Positions 16,890 through 25,332 of a stretch of DNA of 64,000 nt are shown one piece after another. How positions within the stretch are numbered: the first letter of the stretch is position 1; every line of letters starts with the position of its first letter. The notes beneath the pieces are model-generated. The model made no database searches and had not been told where the DNA came from. It saw only the letters and a list, made by a program, of their open reading frames with translations. A program made the translations under genes and the position numbers. The DNA is from an uncultured Pelagibacteraceae bacterium. GTDB lineage: Bacteria; Pseudomonadota; Alphaproteobacteria; Pelagibacterales; Pelagibacteraceae. Where the stretch lies: assembly GCA_902556905.1 (NCBI GenBank), contig CACDYK010000002.1, forward strand, positions 1-64,000, written 5' to 3'.

Positions 16890-17831
16890 TTAAATTTCAT
16901 ATCCTTTTTCCTCTGGCTCATTATCAATTAGTTCATCAGGAAAACCATTAGCTCTAAAATTAATATTATTTAAATCCTCCATCCTTTTTACAATCATTGA
17001 TGACCAGGCTCTGGATCCATATTTTTTTTGACCATCTTTAAATATTTCAACTATTTGTGGTGAAATTTCCAAAGGAGCATTTAGTTTTTTTGCTAGGTTG
17101 TCAAACAAACCTGCATCTTTTAAAACTAAATCCATTGTAAAATTTATGTTGTAAGACCCATTTAATATAACCTGACTTTCAGTTTCATGAACAAATGAGT
17201 TACCTGAAGAAATAGCAATTCCTTTGTAAGCTTTAGCAAGATCTAAATTTGATTTTTTAGCAACTGTCCAAGCTTCACCAAGAGCTACTAAATGAACAGA
17301 TGCTAAATAATTTGTAATCACTTTTAATACACTTGCAGAACCAAGCTCACCAGTATGCAATACTTTTCTACCCATAACAGTTAATGCAGGTAAAATTTTT
17401 TCAAATGCTTTTCTTTCTCCACCAACAAATATAGCAATATTGCCTGTTGCCGCTCTATGACATCCGCCGCTCACAGGCCCATCCATTGGTATACTTTTTT
17501 TGGCAATTACTTTTTCCCCAAGTCTTTTAACTTCATTTTCATCTGTGGTACTCATTTCTAACCAAATTTTATTTTCTGATAGACCATTTATAATTCCATC
17601 ATTTGCCTCCATTACTTGGGCAGATACCTCAGGGGAAGGAAGAGAAGTAATTATTAAATCAGTTTGTTCTGCTAATTCTTTTGGAGATTTTGCAATTTTA
17701 GCACCTGAGTCCTTAAAAGGATCTGTTAACCTTTGATCTAAATCTCTTACCGTAAGATCAAAGTTATTTCTCAATAAGCTGCCAGCAAGTTTACCTCCTA
17801 CATTACCCAGACCAATAAATCCTATTTTCAT
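16890..17831 (-). CDS. Beta-hydroxyacid dehydrogenase (3-hydroxyisobutyrate dehydrogenase family)
   Basis: The 313-residue protein begins with the Rossmann motif IGFIGLGNVGGKLAGSL, followed by the family substrate signature DGPVSGG near residues 116-122, and the catalytic lysine in KVITNYLAS near 171. The family includes 3-hydroxyisobutyrate, tartronate semialdehyde and 6-phosphogluconate-like dehydrogenases; the substrate here is not determined. Its start overlaps the EamA transporter stop by four bases, and the aldehyde dehydrogenase follows, so the three probably form one operon oxidising a hydroxy acid or aldehyde. Confidence 0.88.
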   Translation of the reverse strand: MKIGFIGLGNVGGKLAGSLLRNNFDLTVRDLDQRLTDPFKDSGAKIAKSPKELAEQTDLIITSLPSPEVSAQVMEANDGIINGLSENKIWLEMSTTDENEVKRLGEKVIAKKSIPMDGPVSGGCHRAATGNIAIFVGGERKAFEKILPALTVMGRKVLHTGELGSASVLKVITNYLASVHLVALGEAWTVAKKSNLDLAKAYKGIAISSGNSFVHETESQVILNGSYNINFTMDLVLKDAGLFDNLAKKLNAPLEISPQIVEIFKDGQKKYGSRAWSSMIVKRMEDLNNINFRANGFPDELIDNEPEEKGYEI

Positions 17832-18700
17832 TTTGTTACCTCATCTTTTTTGTTTTTTGTAAATACAATTAAAATCACACCAACTATTATTATCGCACCA
17901 CCTATAAATAATTCTGGAGTTGGTTTTTCTCCTAAAAGAAAAATAGCAGCTAGTAAACCTGTCGGGGGTATACCCATAGTAACAATAGGAAGCACTTTAT
18001 AAAGTGGATTGTTTTTTAATACATAATAGAAACAACCATAAGTAATTGGCTGCATGATAAAACCAATATAAATTGCAATGATCCAGTGATCAATATTTGC
18101 ATTTGTTAAATAATTAATTGTATTCCCGTCAATAATTGCAGAAAGTATTACTAAAATTGGTCCAGAGAATAATGCCAACCAAGCAACTAAAGCTAACGGA
18201 TTTATTTCTTTGCTTAAAGGTTTAACCATAACTTGTCCAAGAGCCCACACAGCAGATCCTAAAATTGTAAGACCAATTCCAATAAATTTTCCATCTAAGT
18301 TAGGAGATCCTGTTAAAATATAAACACCAACAAAGGCGATGGCTATTCCTATTAAAGCTCTAATAGTTGGTTTTTCTTTAAGAATGAAGTAGGCAAAAAT
18401 AACGCCAAACGGGACTTCTGTTTGAACAAGTAGTACCGCTGCAGATGCATCAATTAAATCTAATCCTGAATAAGTAATGCTATATTGCAAGGTATTAGCT
18501 ACCAATGACGCAGCAAATATTTTTTTTAAATATCCTTTTGGAATTGGAAACCACCAAATTAATAATGATGCAGCAAACATAAATCTTATACCCATTAAAA
18601 GAATAGGAGGGAAAGATTCAAAAGCTGGTTTAGCTATGACAAAACCAAAGCCTAAAAATATAGGCACTAACGATGCAATAAAAGTATCTTTTAAATTCAT
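17828..18700 (-). CDS. EamA/DMT-superfamily permease
   Basis: The 290-residue protein has ten predicted membrane helices in two EamA repeats (about residues 5-130 and 150-285). The first repeat contains PPILLMGIRFMFAA and the second GWALGQVMVKPL-like helices typical of drug/metabolite transporters. Members commonly export amino acids or metabolites. It is first in a minus-strand operon with a hydroxyacid and an aldehyde dehydrogenase, divergent from the EutA-like gene with a gap of about 60 bases that must carry both promoters. Confidence 0.85.
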   Translation of the reverse strand: MNLKDTFIASLVPIFLGFGFVIAKPAFESFPPILLMGIRFMFAASLLIWWFPIPKGYLKKIFAASLVANTLQYSITYSGLDLIDASAAVLLVQTEVPFGVIFAYFILKEKPTIRALIGIAIAFVGVYILTGSPNLDGKFIGIGLTILGSAVWALGQVMVKPLSKEINPLALVAWLALFSGPILVILSAIIDGNTINYLTNANIDHWIIAIYIGFIMQPITYGCFYYVLKNNPLYKVLPIVTMGIPPTGLLAAIFLLGEKPTPELFIGGAIIIVGVILIVFTKNKKDEVTK

Positions 18701-18761
18701 GTCGCTGTTTTTAATACTAATGATTATTAAAGAACTTATGATATATTCACCTTTTTAAAAT

Positions 18762-19505
18762 ATGAATTCAACAAAAATAGATCCTAAATACATTACCAAA
18801 TCAAATCCAAGGATTGGACTTATTGCGCTTGCTAGTGATTTTATGATTGAAAGAGATTTCATTAACGTAATTAAAGATAGAGAAGTTGATTTTTTTGTAA
18901 ATCGTATCGAATGCTATAATCCACTGACAAAAGAAAATTTAATCAAAATGTCAAATAAAGTTACCGAGGTAACAAAAGATATATTGCCAGATCAGGATAT
19001 CGATTGTGTTGTCTATGGTTGTACATCTGGAACAATAGCTGCAGGCTATGAGTCTATTGAAAAAAAAGTAAAAGCCGCAAAACCAATGGCAGAAGTAACA
19101 ACCCCTAGCACTGCTGCAATCAAAGCCTTAAAGAAATTGAATATAAATAAAATAAGTCTGTTTACACCTTATAGCAAAAAACTTAACGATGAAGTTTTAG
19201 ACTACTTTAATAAAGAAGGTTTTGAAATCACATCAAATTCCTACTTTGATATAGAATCCGATTACGATATTGGAAAAGTTGATCAGAATTATTTGTATAA
19301 TGTTCTTTCAGAAACTGATTTAAATGGGGCAGAGGCACTCTTTGTTTCCTGTACTGCTTTACCAGTATTACCAATAATTGACAAATTAGAAAAAAAATTA
19401 AACACAATAGTTTTATCTAGCAATCAGGCATTAATTTGGGATACTCTTGTAAAAATAAATAAAAATAATTCAATAGAGGGTTTCGGCAAATTATTTAAAA
19501 ATTAA
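18762..19505 (+). CDS. Asp/Glu racemase-superfamily protein, EutA/maleate isomerase-like
   Basis: The 247-residue protein has two symmetric active-site cysteines, C87 in VVYGCTSGT and C197 in FVSCTALPV, as in maleate isomerases, arylmalonate decarboxylases and the ectoine-utilisation protein EutA. An early RIGLIALASDFMIERDF segment also fits that subgroup. The next gene, five bases away, is an ectoine-hydrolase-like M24 protein, and EutA and EutD are neighbours in ectoine-utilisation clusters of marine alphaproteobacteria. EutA-type function is therefore favoured over maleate isomerase, but the precise reaction is not established from sequence. Confidence 0.72.
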   Translation: MNSTKIDPKYITKSNPRIGLIALASDFMIERDFINVIKDREVDFFVNRIECYNPLTKENLIKMSNKVTEVTKDILPDQDIDCVVYGCTSGTIAAGYESIEKKVKAAKPMAEVTTPSTAAIKALKKLNINKISLFTPYSKKLNDEVLDYFNKEGFEITSNSYFDIESDYDIGKVDQNYLYNVLSETDLNGAEALFVSCTALPVLPIIDKLEKKLNTIVLSSNQALIWDTLVKINKNNSIEGFGKLFKN

Positions 19506-19509
19506 CTTC

Positions 19510-20676
19510 ATGGATTTTACAAAAGAAGAATATCAAAAAAGGTTAAAAAAAGTTCAAAAAATGATGCAAGAAAAAGGCATCGAATTATTAATTTCACACG
19601 ATACAAATAATTTAAATTATTTGACAGGATATGATGCTTGGTCTTTTTATTATGCTCAATGTGCTATAGTTCATGTGAATGCTGAAGAGCCTTTGTGCTT
19701 TGTAAGAGCTCAAGATGCCGGTGGTGCTTATATTAGAACATATTTAAAAGAGGAAAATATTATTGTTTATGATGAAAATTATATTCATACTTGGCCTAAA
19801 CACCCTTATGATTATTTGGTTCAAGTAATTAAAGAAAAAAAATGGGACAAGCTTTGTGTTGGTGTAGAAATGGATGCGCACTATTATACTGCGTTTTGTC
19901 ATGAAAAAATTAAGCAAGGTCTTCCAAATGCTAAAATAATTGATAGTGACAGATTAGTTAATTGGGCAAGATTAGTTAAATCAGATGCTGAAATAGGATA
20001 CATGAAATCCGCAGCTTTAATTTCAGAAAAAGGAATGAAAACTGCAATGGAAGTAATTAACCCAGGTGTTAGACAGTGTGATGCAGTTGGAGAAATTCAA
20101 AAAACACTTTTTTATGGAACGGAGGAATTTGGTGGAGAATATGCTAGCATTGCAACTTTACTTCCAACAGGAAAAGGGACTTCAGCCTCACATTTAACCG
20201 CTACACAAGATAAATTTGTAGAAGGAGAGGCTACTATTATTGAATTATCAGGAGTTTATAAAAGATATCATGCACCAATGGCTAGGACAGTATTATTAGG
20301 TAAACCTGATCAGTTAAAAATTGATACAATGAAGAAAACTATAGAAGCTCTAGAAACTGGTATTAATGCTGTAAAACCAGGTAATACAGCAAATGATGTT
20401 GCCCAAGCTTTTTGGAAGATATTAGATAAATACGGTATCGATAAAAAATCCAGAACTGGCTATTCAATTGGAATTGGTTACCCACCTGACTGGGGAGAAC
20501 ATACACTTAATATATATAAAGGGGACATGACAGTATTGGAGCCCAATGTTTGTTTTCACATGATTGCAGTGATGCAATTTGGTGATTGGGGTGTTGAAGC
20601 GTCTGAAGCTATTAGAGTAACTGAAACTGGCAGTGAATTATTTTGCAATATGAGCAAAGAATTACATATCAAATAA
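19510..20676 (+). CDS. M24-family hydrolase resembling ectoine hydrolase (DoeA/EutD)
   Basis: The 388-residue protein has the pita-bread M24 fold. Its N-terminal NYLTGYDAWSFYYAQ block and C-terminal GYPPDWGEHT and VLEPNVCFHMI blocks match what I recall of DoeA/EutD ectoine hydrolases. The metal-binding aspartates of true aminopeptidases (usual pattern D...SDITRT) are replaced here by ELSGVYKRYHAPMART, so it is unlikely to be a metallopeptidase and fits the metal-free hydrolases such as creatinase and DoeA. It should open a cyclic or amidine-type substrate, possibly ectoine. Missing from the window are recognisable DoeB and DoeD homologues, so the pathway is incomplete here. Confidence 0.75.
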   Translation: MDFTKEEYQKRLKKVQKMMQEKGIELLISHDTNNLNYLTGYDAWSFYYAQCAIVHVNAEEPLCFVRAQDAGGAYIRTYLKEENIIVYDENYIHTWPKHPYDYLVQVIKEKKWDKLCVGVEMDAHYYTAFCHEKIKQGLPNAKIIDSDRLVNWARLVKSDAEIGYMKSAALISEKGMKTAMEVINPGVRQCDAVGEIQKTLFYGTEEFGGEYASIATLLPTGKGTSASHLTATQDKFVEGEATIIELSGVYKRYHAPMARTVLLGKPDQLKIDTMKKTIEALETGINAVKPGNTANDVAQAFWKILDKYGIDKKSRTGYSIGIGYPPDWGEHTLNIYKGDMTVLEPNVCFHMIAVMQFGDWGVEASEAIRVTETGSELFCNMSKELHIK

Positions 20677-20715
20677 ATTACTTGATTATCAATCTAACAA
20701 ATGTTTTAAAGTAGC

Positions 20716-21801
20716 ATGGCTAATGATCACTTCGTAAAATTCGAGAATGTAGATAAAAGTTACGACGGTAAGCAACTCGTTGTAAAAGGTTTAGATCTAG
20801 ATATTGCTGAAGGTGAGTTTGTTACAATGCTTGGACCCTCTGGTTCTGGTAAGACAACTTGTTTGATGATGTTAGCCGGATTTGAAACTCCAACAAATGG
20901 ACAAATTTATTTAGATAACAAAGTTATCTCTGACATTCCTCCTCACAAAAGAGGAATTGGAATGGTGTTTCAAAATTATGCTTTGTTTCCCCATATGACT
21001 GTTTATGAAAACTTAGCTTTTCCATTAAGAGTTAGAAAAATTCCTAAAGATGAAGCAGATAAAAAAGTTGATAAAGCATTATCAATGGTATCTCTTCAAG
21101 GCTTTGAGTCTAGAATGCCTATGCAGTTATCAGGTGGACAACAACAAAGGGTAGCGGTTGCAAGATCATTGGTGTTTGATCCTCAACTAGTTTTAATGGA
21201 TGAGCCTCTTGGAGCTTTAGATAAAAATTTAAGAGAAAGTATGCAATATGAAATTAAACATATTCATGAGAGTATTGGAGTAACAGTTGTTTATGTAACA
21301 CATGATCAAACAGAAGCCTTAACAATGTCGAACAGAATTGCAGTGTTTAATGATGGTAAAGTTCAACAACTTTCTAGTCCAGATGAATTATATGAAAGAC
21401 CAGTAAATTCATTTGTTGCAGAATTTATTGGTGAAAATAATACTTTTGCTGGTGAGATTATCGATTCCTCTGGAGATCAATGTAAGGTAAAATTAAATTC
21501 CGGAACTGAAATTTTAGCAAATCCTATAGTAGCAAAAGCTAAGGGAGAAAAAACTACGGTTTCATTAAGACCTGAAAGAGCAATTATTGATCCAGAAAAA
21601 GAAATGGACAATAATCATAAAGGTAAAATCGAAGAAGTTATTTACCATGGAGACCACACAAGGTTAAGGTTGGATATATTAGGTAACAAGGAGTTTATTC
21701 TTAAAGTTCCAAATAGTTCAAATAGAATAGATATTAAAGCAGGTCGAGAGATAAATATTGGCTGGAATAGTGTAGACTGTAGAGCTCTCGACCCAAAATA
21801 G
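20716..21801 (+). CDS. potA: Polyamine-type ABC transporter ATPase (PotA family)
   Basis: The 361-residue ATPase has Walker A GPSGSGKTT near residue 39, Q-loop FQNYALFPHMTV, signature LSGGQQQR and Walker B LVLMDEPLGALD, plus a C-terminal TOBE domain from about 240 (SLRPERAII near 287). This is the PotA-type subfamily that serves polyamine, opine and related cation importers. The gene precedes the binding-protein gene and lies about 40 bases after the hydrolase, so the hydrolase and transporter could share a transcript. An internal palindrome before the binding-protein gene suggests that the latter also has its own control. Confidence 0.88.
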   Translation: MANDHFVKFENVDKSYDGKQLVVKGLDLDIAEGEFVTMLGPSGSGKTTCLMMLAGFETPTNGQIYLDNKVISDIPPHKRGIGMVFQNYALFPHMTVYENLAFPLRVRKIPKDEADKKVDKALSMVSLQGFESRMPMQLSGGQQQRVAVARSLVFDPQLVLMDEPLGALDKNLRESMQYEIKHIHESIGVTVVYVTHDQTEALTMSNRIAVFNDGKVQQLSSPDELYERPVNSFVAEFIGENNTFAGEIIDSSGDQCKVKLNSGTEILANPIVAKAKGEKTTVSLRPERAIIDPEKEMDNNHKGKIEEVIYHGDHTRLRLDILGNKEFILKVPNSSNRIDIKAGREINIGWNSVDCRALDPK

Positions 21802-21898
21802 ACAAATAAAAATTTCATAAAATATTAAGACAAATTAACCTTAATCAGCTGTTGACTAAGCTAATCTATATTGTTTTACTTTCACTTTATAAAAACTA

Positions 21899-21910
21899 AA
21901 CGTTAACGTT
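21899..21910. promoter_or_regulatory. Perfect palindrome upstream of the PotD-like gene, candidate operator
   Basis: AACGTTAACGTT is a perfect 12-base palindrome placed four bases before the AGGAGA ribosome-binding site of the binding-protein gene. Its central CG dinucleotides stand out in very AT-rich surroundings, and it resembles half-site spacing of LacI-family operators. A possible -35 TTGACT lies at 21852-21857. No regulator gene is adjacent, so the assignment is tentative. Confidence 0.35.
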
Positions 21911-21924
21911 AAATAGGAGAATAA

Positions 21925-23046
21925 ATGAAAAAATTAAGTAAAATATTACTTGCTCTTTCTTTTGTACTTTCTGTAACAACTTCAGCATTTGCAGTAACTG
22001 TAGTGTCTTGGGGTGGAGCTTACACAGAGTCACAAAAATTGGGTTACGGTGATCCTACAGCAGCGAAACTTGGAATACCTGTAAACTGGGTAGACTACAC
22101 TGGTGGATTATCAGAAATTAAAGCTCAAAAAGAAGCTGGAGCAATAACTTGGGATATTATTGATGTGTATGCAAAAGATACAATCATTGGATGTGACGAA
22201 GGTATTTTCCATGAATTCGATTTTGACAAAGATTTTGCACCTGCTCCAGATGGAACACCTGCAAGTCAAGATTTCTTTACAGGCATGCCTTCTAAATGTG
22301 CAGTTGGAAACATTCTGTACTCTTGGAACTATGCTTACAATGATGCAACTATCGGTGATAAAAAACCGAGCACGTTGAAAGACTTTTTTAATACTAAAAA
22401 GTTTCCTGGTAAAAGAGCTATCTACAAAGGTGCAATGTCTAACTTAGAAATTGCTATCACTGCAGACGGTGTAAACCCTGGTAAAGGCTCTGACTTAACT
22501 TATAGAAAACTTGAAGCAGATGGTGGTATTGATAGAGCTATGAATAAGCTTAAAGCACTTTGTACAGATCCAAACGGTGGATGTGTATTCTGGAATGCTG
22601 GAGCTCAACCACCAGAACTACTAGCTAATGGTGAAGTAGTAATGGCTACTGGTTGGAATGGTAGATTCTTCAATGCACAAATGGAAGGAACTCCTCTTGT
22701 ACAAGTATGGGATGGACAAATTCTTGACTATGAATATTTTGCATTAGTTAAAGATGGTCCAGGTTATGCTGATGGTTCAGCTATGAAGGTGCTTAGAGAA
22801 ATGACAAGTACTGAAATGTTAGCTGGAAGTGCAAAGTATATTGCTTACGCACCTTGGAGAAAATCTTCAATTGCTATTATGGAAGCTGGAGAGCCTTGGT
22901 TTAAAGATGGTAAAACTAACATGGTACCACATATGCCAACAGCACCTGCTAACACAAAAAAATACATCCTAATGAACCCTGATTTCTGGGCAGATAACCA
23001 AGATGAAATCGGTGAAAAATGGGAAGCTATGAAAGCTGGTCTATAA
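21925..23046 (+). CDS. potD: Polyamine-type ABC substrate-binding protein (PotD family)
   Basis: The 373-residue protein has a 23-residue signal peptide (SVTTSAFA/V) and a PotD-like solute-binding domain with the opening VVSWGGAYTESQK, common to spermidine/putrescine and related cation binders. Four cysteines (for example in CDEGIF, KCAVGN and CTDPNGGC) could form disulfides in the periplasm. It is preceded by an AGGAGA ribosome-binding site and followed by a strong hairpin before the permease genes. The cargo may be a polyamine, but the ectoine-hydrolase-like neighbour makes a cyclic amidine osmolyte possible. Confidence 0.85.
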   Translation: MKKLSKILLALSFVLSVTTSAFAVTVVSWGGAYTESQKLGYGDPTAAKLGIPVNWVDYTGGLSEIKAQKEAGAITWDIIDVYAKDTIIGCDEGIFHEFDFDKDFAPAPDGTPASQDFFTGMPSKCAVGNILYSWNYAYNDATIGDKKPSTLKDFFNTKKFPGKRAIYKGAMSNLEIAITADGVNPGKGSDLTYRKLEADGGIDRAMNKLKALCTDPNGGCVFWNAGAQPPELLANGEVVMATGWNGRFFNAQMEGTPLVQVWDGQILDYEYFALVKDGPGYADGSAMKVLREMTSTEMLAGSAKYIAYAPWRKSSIAIMEAGEPWFKDGKTNMVPHMPTAPANTKKYILMNPDFWADNQDEIGEKWEAMKAGL

Positions 23047-23081
23047 TTTAGTTTTATAGAATAGTTTTTTATACTATATTG

Positions 23082-23112
23082 AAAGGGCAGTTATTTATAA
23101 CTGCCCTTTTTT
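23082..23112 (+). terminator. Intergenic hairpin between potD-like and potB-like genes
   Basis: A perfect 12-bp stem, AAAGGGCAGTTA with its complement at 23098-23109, has a four-base loop and is followed by a T-run. It has the full form of an intrinsic terminator, yet the next permease gene starts at 23116, four bases after the T-run. Partial read-through would give high binding-protein and low permease expression. Confidence 0.82.
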
Positions 23113-23115
23113 ATT

Positions 23116-24363
23116 ATGAGCCAAAAACAAATTTTATCATCTGACGGAATACCCTTAGAGGAAAGTCTTAAAAAGGCAGAGAGAAAAAATAAATTAAAAG
23201 CAGTTTTACTGGTGGCTCCTCTTTTTTTATTTATTTTAATTATTTATGTGTTTCCAATTGGAGACATGCTTTTTAGAAGTGTTGATGATCGAATGATCAC
23301 TAAAATGTTGCCAAAAACCTTTAATGCAATGGAAAAATGGGATGGAAAAGATTTACCTGATGAGGAAGTTTATAAAGGTCTTTATGATGATTTAACTTTC
23401 TTAAAAAAGAATAAAACTTATGGAAAAATTATAGCCAGATTAAATTATGAAAAATCTGGGTTTAGTAGCTTAATTAAAAAAACAGTAAGAAAAATTAACA
23501 AATTTGAAGAAGGTAACTACAAAGAACAGTTTATAAAAGTTCACAAACGATGGGGTAAAAATGAGTATTTGGTTGCTTTAAAAAACACAGCACCTAATTG
23601 GTCGTATGCTAAATACCTTAAAGGTATGGACAGAAAGTTTGACCAGGATAGAAATATAATTCAAGTAGAAGAAGATAGAAGAATCCACAAAATTTTATGG
23701 TTGAGAACTTTAAACGTAGCTTTCTGGGTTACTATTTTTTGTTTTGTTCTTGCTTATCCAATATCTCATTTGTTAGCAACATTACCAATGAAATATAGCA
23801 ATTTGTTAATGATTTGTGTTCTGCTTCCTTTCTGGACCTCCCTACTGGTTAGAACTTCCAGCTGGATGGTTTTGCTTCAACAACAAGGACCAATTAATGA
23901 TTTAATTGTTTGGATTGGTTTAGCTGCTGACGATAATAGGCCAGAACTAATGTACAATGTTATTGGAACATTTGTTGCAATGACACAAATATTGTTACCT
24001 TTTATGGTTTTGCCACTTTATAGCGTAATGAAAACTATATCTCCAAGTTTAATGAGAGCTGGTAAATCTTTAGGTGGCACACCACTTGTATCATTTGTAA
24101 AAATTTACTTTCCTTTAACAATTCCTGGAATTGGTGCTGGATGTTTATTGGTATTTATTTTAGCTATTGGTTACTACATTACTCCTGCATTAGTGGGTGG
24201 AGCAAGTGGATCCCTGATCAGTAATACAATTGCTTATCATATGAAAAGTTCGTTAGATTGGGCTTTTGCTTCTGCTCTTGGAACAATGTTGTTGGTTGGA
24301 GTTTTGGCAATTTATTGGGTTTATAACAAACTTGTAGGAATAGATAATATTAAATTAGGATAA
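23116..24363 (+). CDS. potB: Polyamine-type ABC permease (PotB family) with long periplasmic insert
   Basis: The 415-residue permease is longer than a typical PotB of about 290 residues. A first helix at about 29-50 is followed by a hydrophilic, lysine-rich stretch of roughly 140 residues (about 53-195) before the remaining five helices. The EAA-like cytoplasmic loop is RAGKSLGGTPLVSFVKIYFP near 312-331. The insert should face the periplasm and could contact the binding protein. Longer PotB-like proteins of this shape are known in alphaproteobacterial polyamine/opine importers. It begins immediately after the hairpin and is followed by potC. Confidence 0.87.
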   Translation: MSQKQILSSDGIPLEESLKKAERKNKLKAVLLVAPLFLFILIIYVFPIGDMLFRSVDDRMITKMLPKTFNAMEKWDGKDLPDEEVYKGLYDDLTFLKKNKTYGKIIARLNYEKSGFSSLIKKTVRKINKFEEGNYKEQFIKVHKRWGKNEYLVALKNTAPNWSYAKYLKGMDRKFDQDRNIIQVEEDRRIHKILWLRTLNVAFWVTIFCFVLAYPISHLLATLPMKYSNLLMICVLLPFWTSLLVRTSSWMVLLQQQGPINDLIVWIGLAADDNRPELMYNVIGTFVAMTQILLPFMVLPLYSVMKTISPSLMRAGKSLGGTPLVSFVKIYFPLTIPGIGAGCLLVFILAIGYYITPALVGGASGSLISNTIAYHMKSSLDWAFASALGTMLLVGVLAIYWVYNKLVGIDNIKLG

Positions 24364-24369
24364 TAAATT

Positions 24370-25224
24370 ATGGCATTACCAAATCACACTCCTTTAAATT
24401 ATAGAATTTGGCATTATACCTATCTAACTTTCTGTGGTTTAGTATTTTTCTTTTTAATTGCGCCTTTATTTGTAATTTTACCTCTTTCATTTAATGCTGA
24501 ACAATACATTCACTTTTCTTCAAAGATGTTAGCGTTAGATCCAGAAGGTTTTTCTTTAAGATGGTACGAGGATATGATTTATGGAACAAAAAATCCTTGG
24601 GGTTTAGCTACTAAAAATAGTTTAATTATTGCCTTCTTTGCAACTATTGGATCAACAATTCTTGGAACTGTTGCTGCGTTAGGTTTGAGCAGTAGACACA
24701 TGCCTTATAAAGCTGCATTTATGGCATTATTGATTTCTCCAATGATTGTTCCGTTAATTATTTCTGGAACTGCAATATTTTTCTTTATGGCTAAAGTTGG
24801 TTTGGCTGCAACACATACAGGAATTATATTATCTCACATAATCTTAGGGACTCCATTTGTAGTAATTACTGTTACAGCAACCCTAACTGGTTTCGATCAT
24901 AGTGTTACAAGAGCAGCAGCAAGCTTAGGAAGTAATCCAGTGAATACTTTTATGAAAATAACTTTACCTTTAATTATGCCTGGTGTTATCTCTGGAGCAT
25001 TATTTGCTTTCGTGACTTCTTTTGATGAAGTTGTAGTGGTATTATTTTTAGCAGGTCTTGAAAATACGACTATTCCAATTCAAATGTGGGTAGGGTTAAG
25101 AGAACAATTAAGTCCAACTATAATGGCTGTTGCAACTTGTTTGATTATAATGTCGACTTTAATTTTAGTTAGTGCAGAACTACTTAGACGAAGATCTGAA
25201 AGATTAAGAGGAATTAATCAATAA
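24370..25224 (+). CDS. potC: Polyamine-type ABC permease (PotC family)
   Basis: The 284-residue permease has six predicted helices, the first at about 20-45, and the EAA loop TRAAASLGSNPVNTFMKITL near 178-197, typical of PotC. It follows PotB with a six-base gap and completes the ATPase, binding-protein, PotB, PotC set. Its C-terminus ends in an arginine-rich tail (RRRSERLRG), consistent with the cytoplasmic side. The operon ends here; about 108 bases of non-coding sequence, without a clear hairpin, separate it from the TRAP transporter genes. Confidence 0.88.
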   Translation: MALPNHTPLNYRIWHYTYLTFCGLVFFFLIAPLFVILPLSFNAEQYIHFSSKMLALDPEGFSLRWYEDMIYGTKNPWGLATKNSLIIAFFATIGSTILGTVAALGLSSRHMPYKAAFMALLISPMIVPLIISGTAIFFFMAKVGLAATHTGIILSHIILGTPFVVITVTATLTGFDHSVTRAAASLGSNPVNTFMKITLPLIMPGVISGALFAFVTSFDEVVVVLFLAGLENTTIPIQMWVGLREQLSPTIMAVATCLIIMSTLILVSAELLRRRSERLRGINQ

Positions 25225-25332
25225 CTCTTTAAATTTCAATTAATAATTGATTTTAATTTTGAATGTAGGATGGACCTCTGTCTATTTAGTCATTAAACTC
25301 ATTATAAAAAATAACAATAATGGGGAGAAATA

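Noticed and set aside
19510-20676. M24-family hydrolase as DMSP lyase DddP
   Set aside because: DddP is longer and retains metal-binding residues; the aspartate ligands are missing here and the N- and C-terminal blocks match DoeA better.
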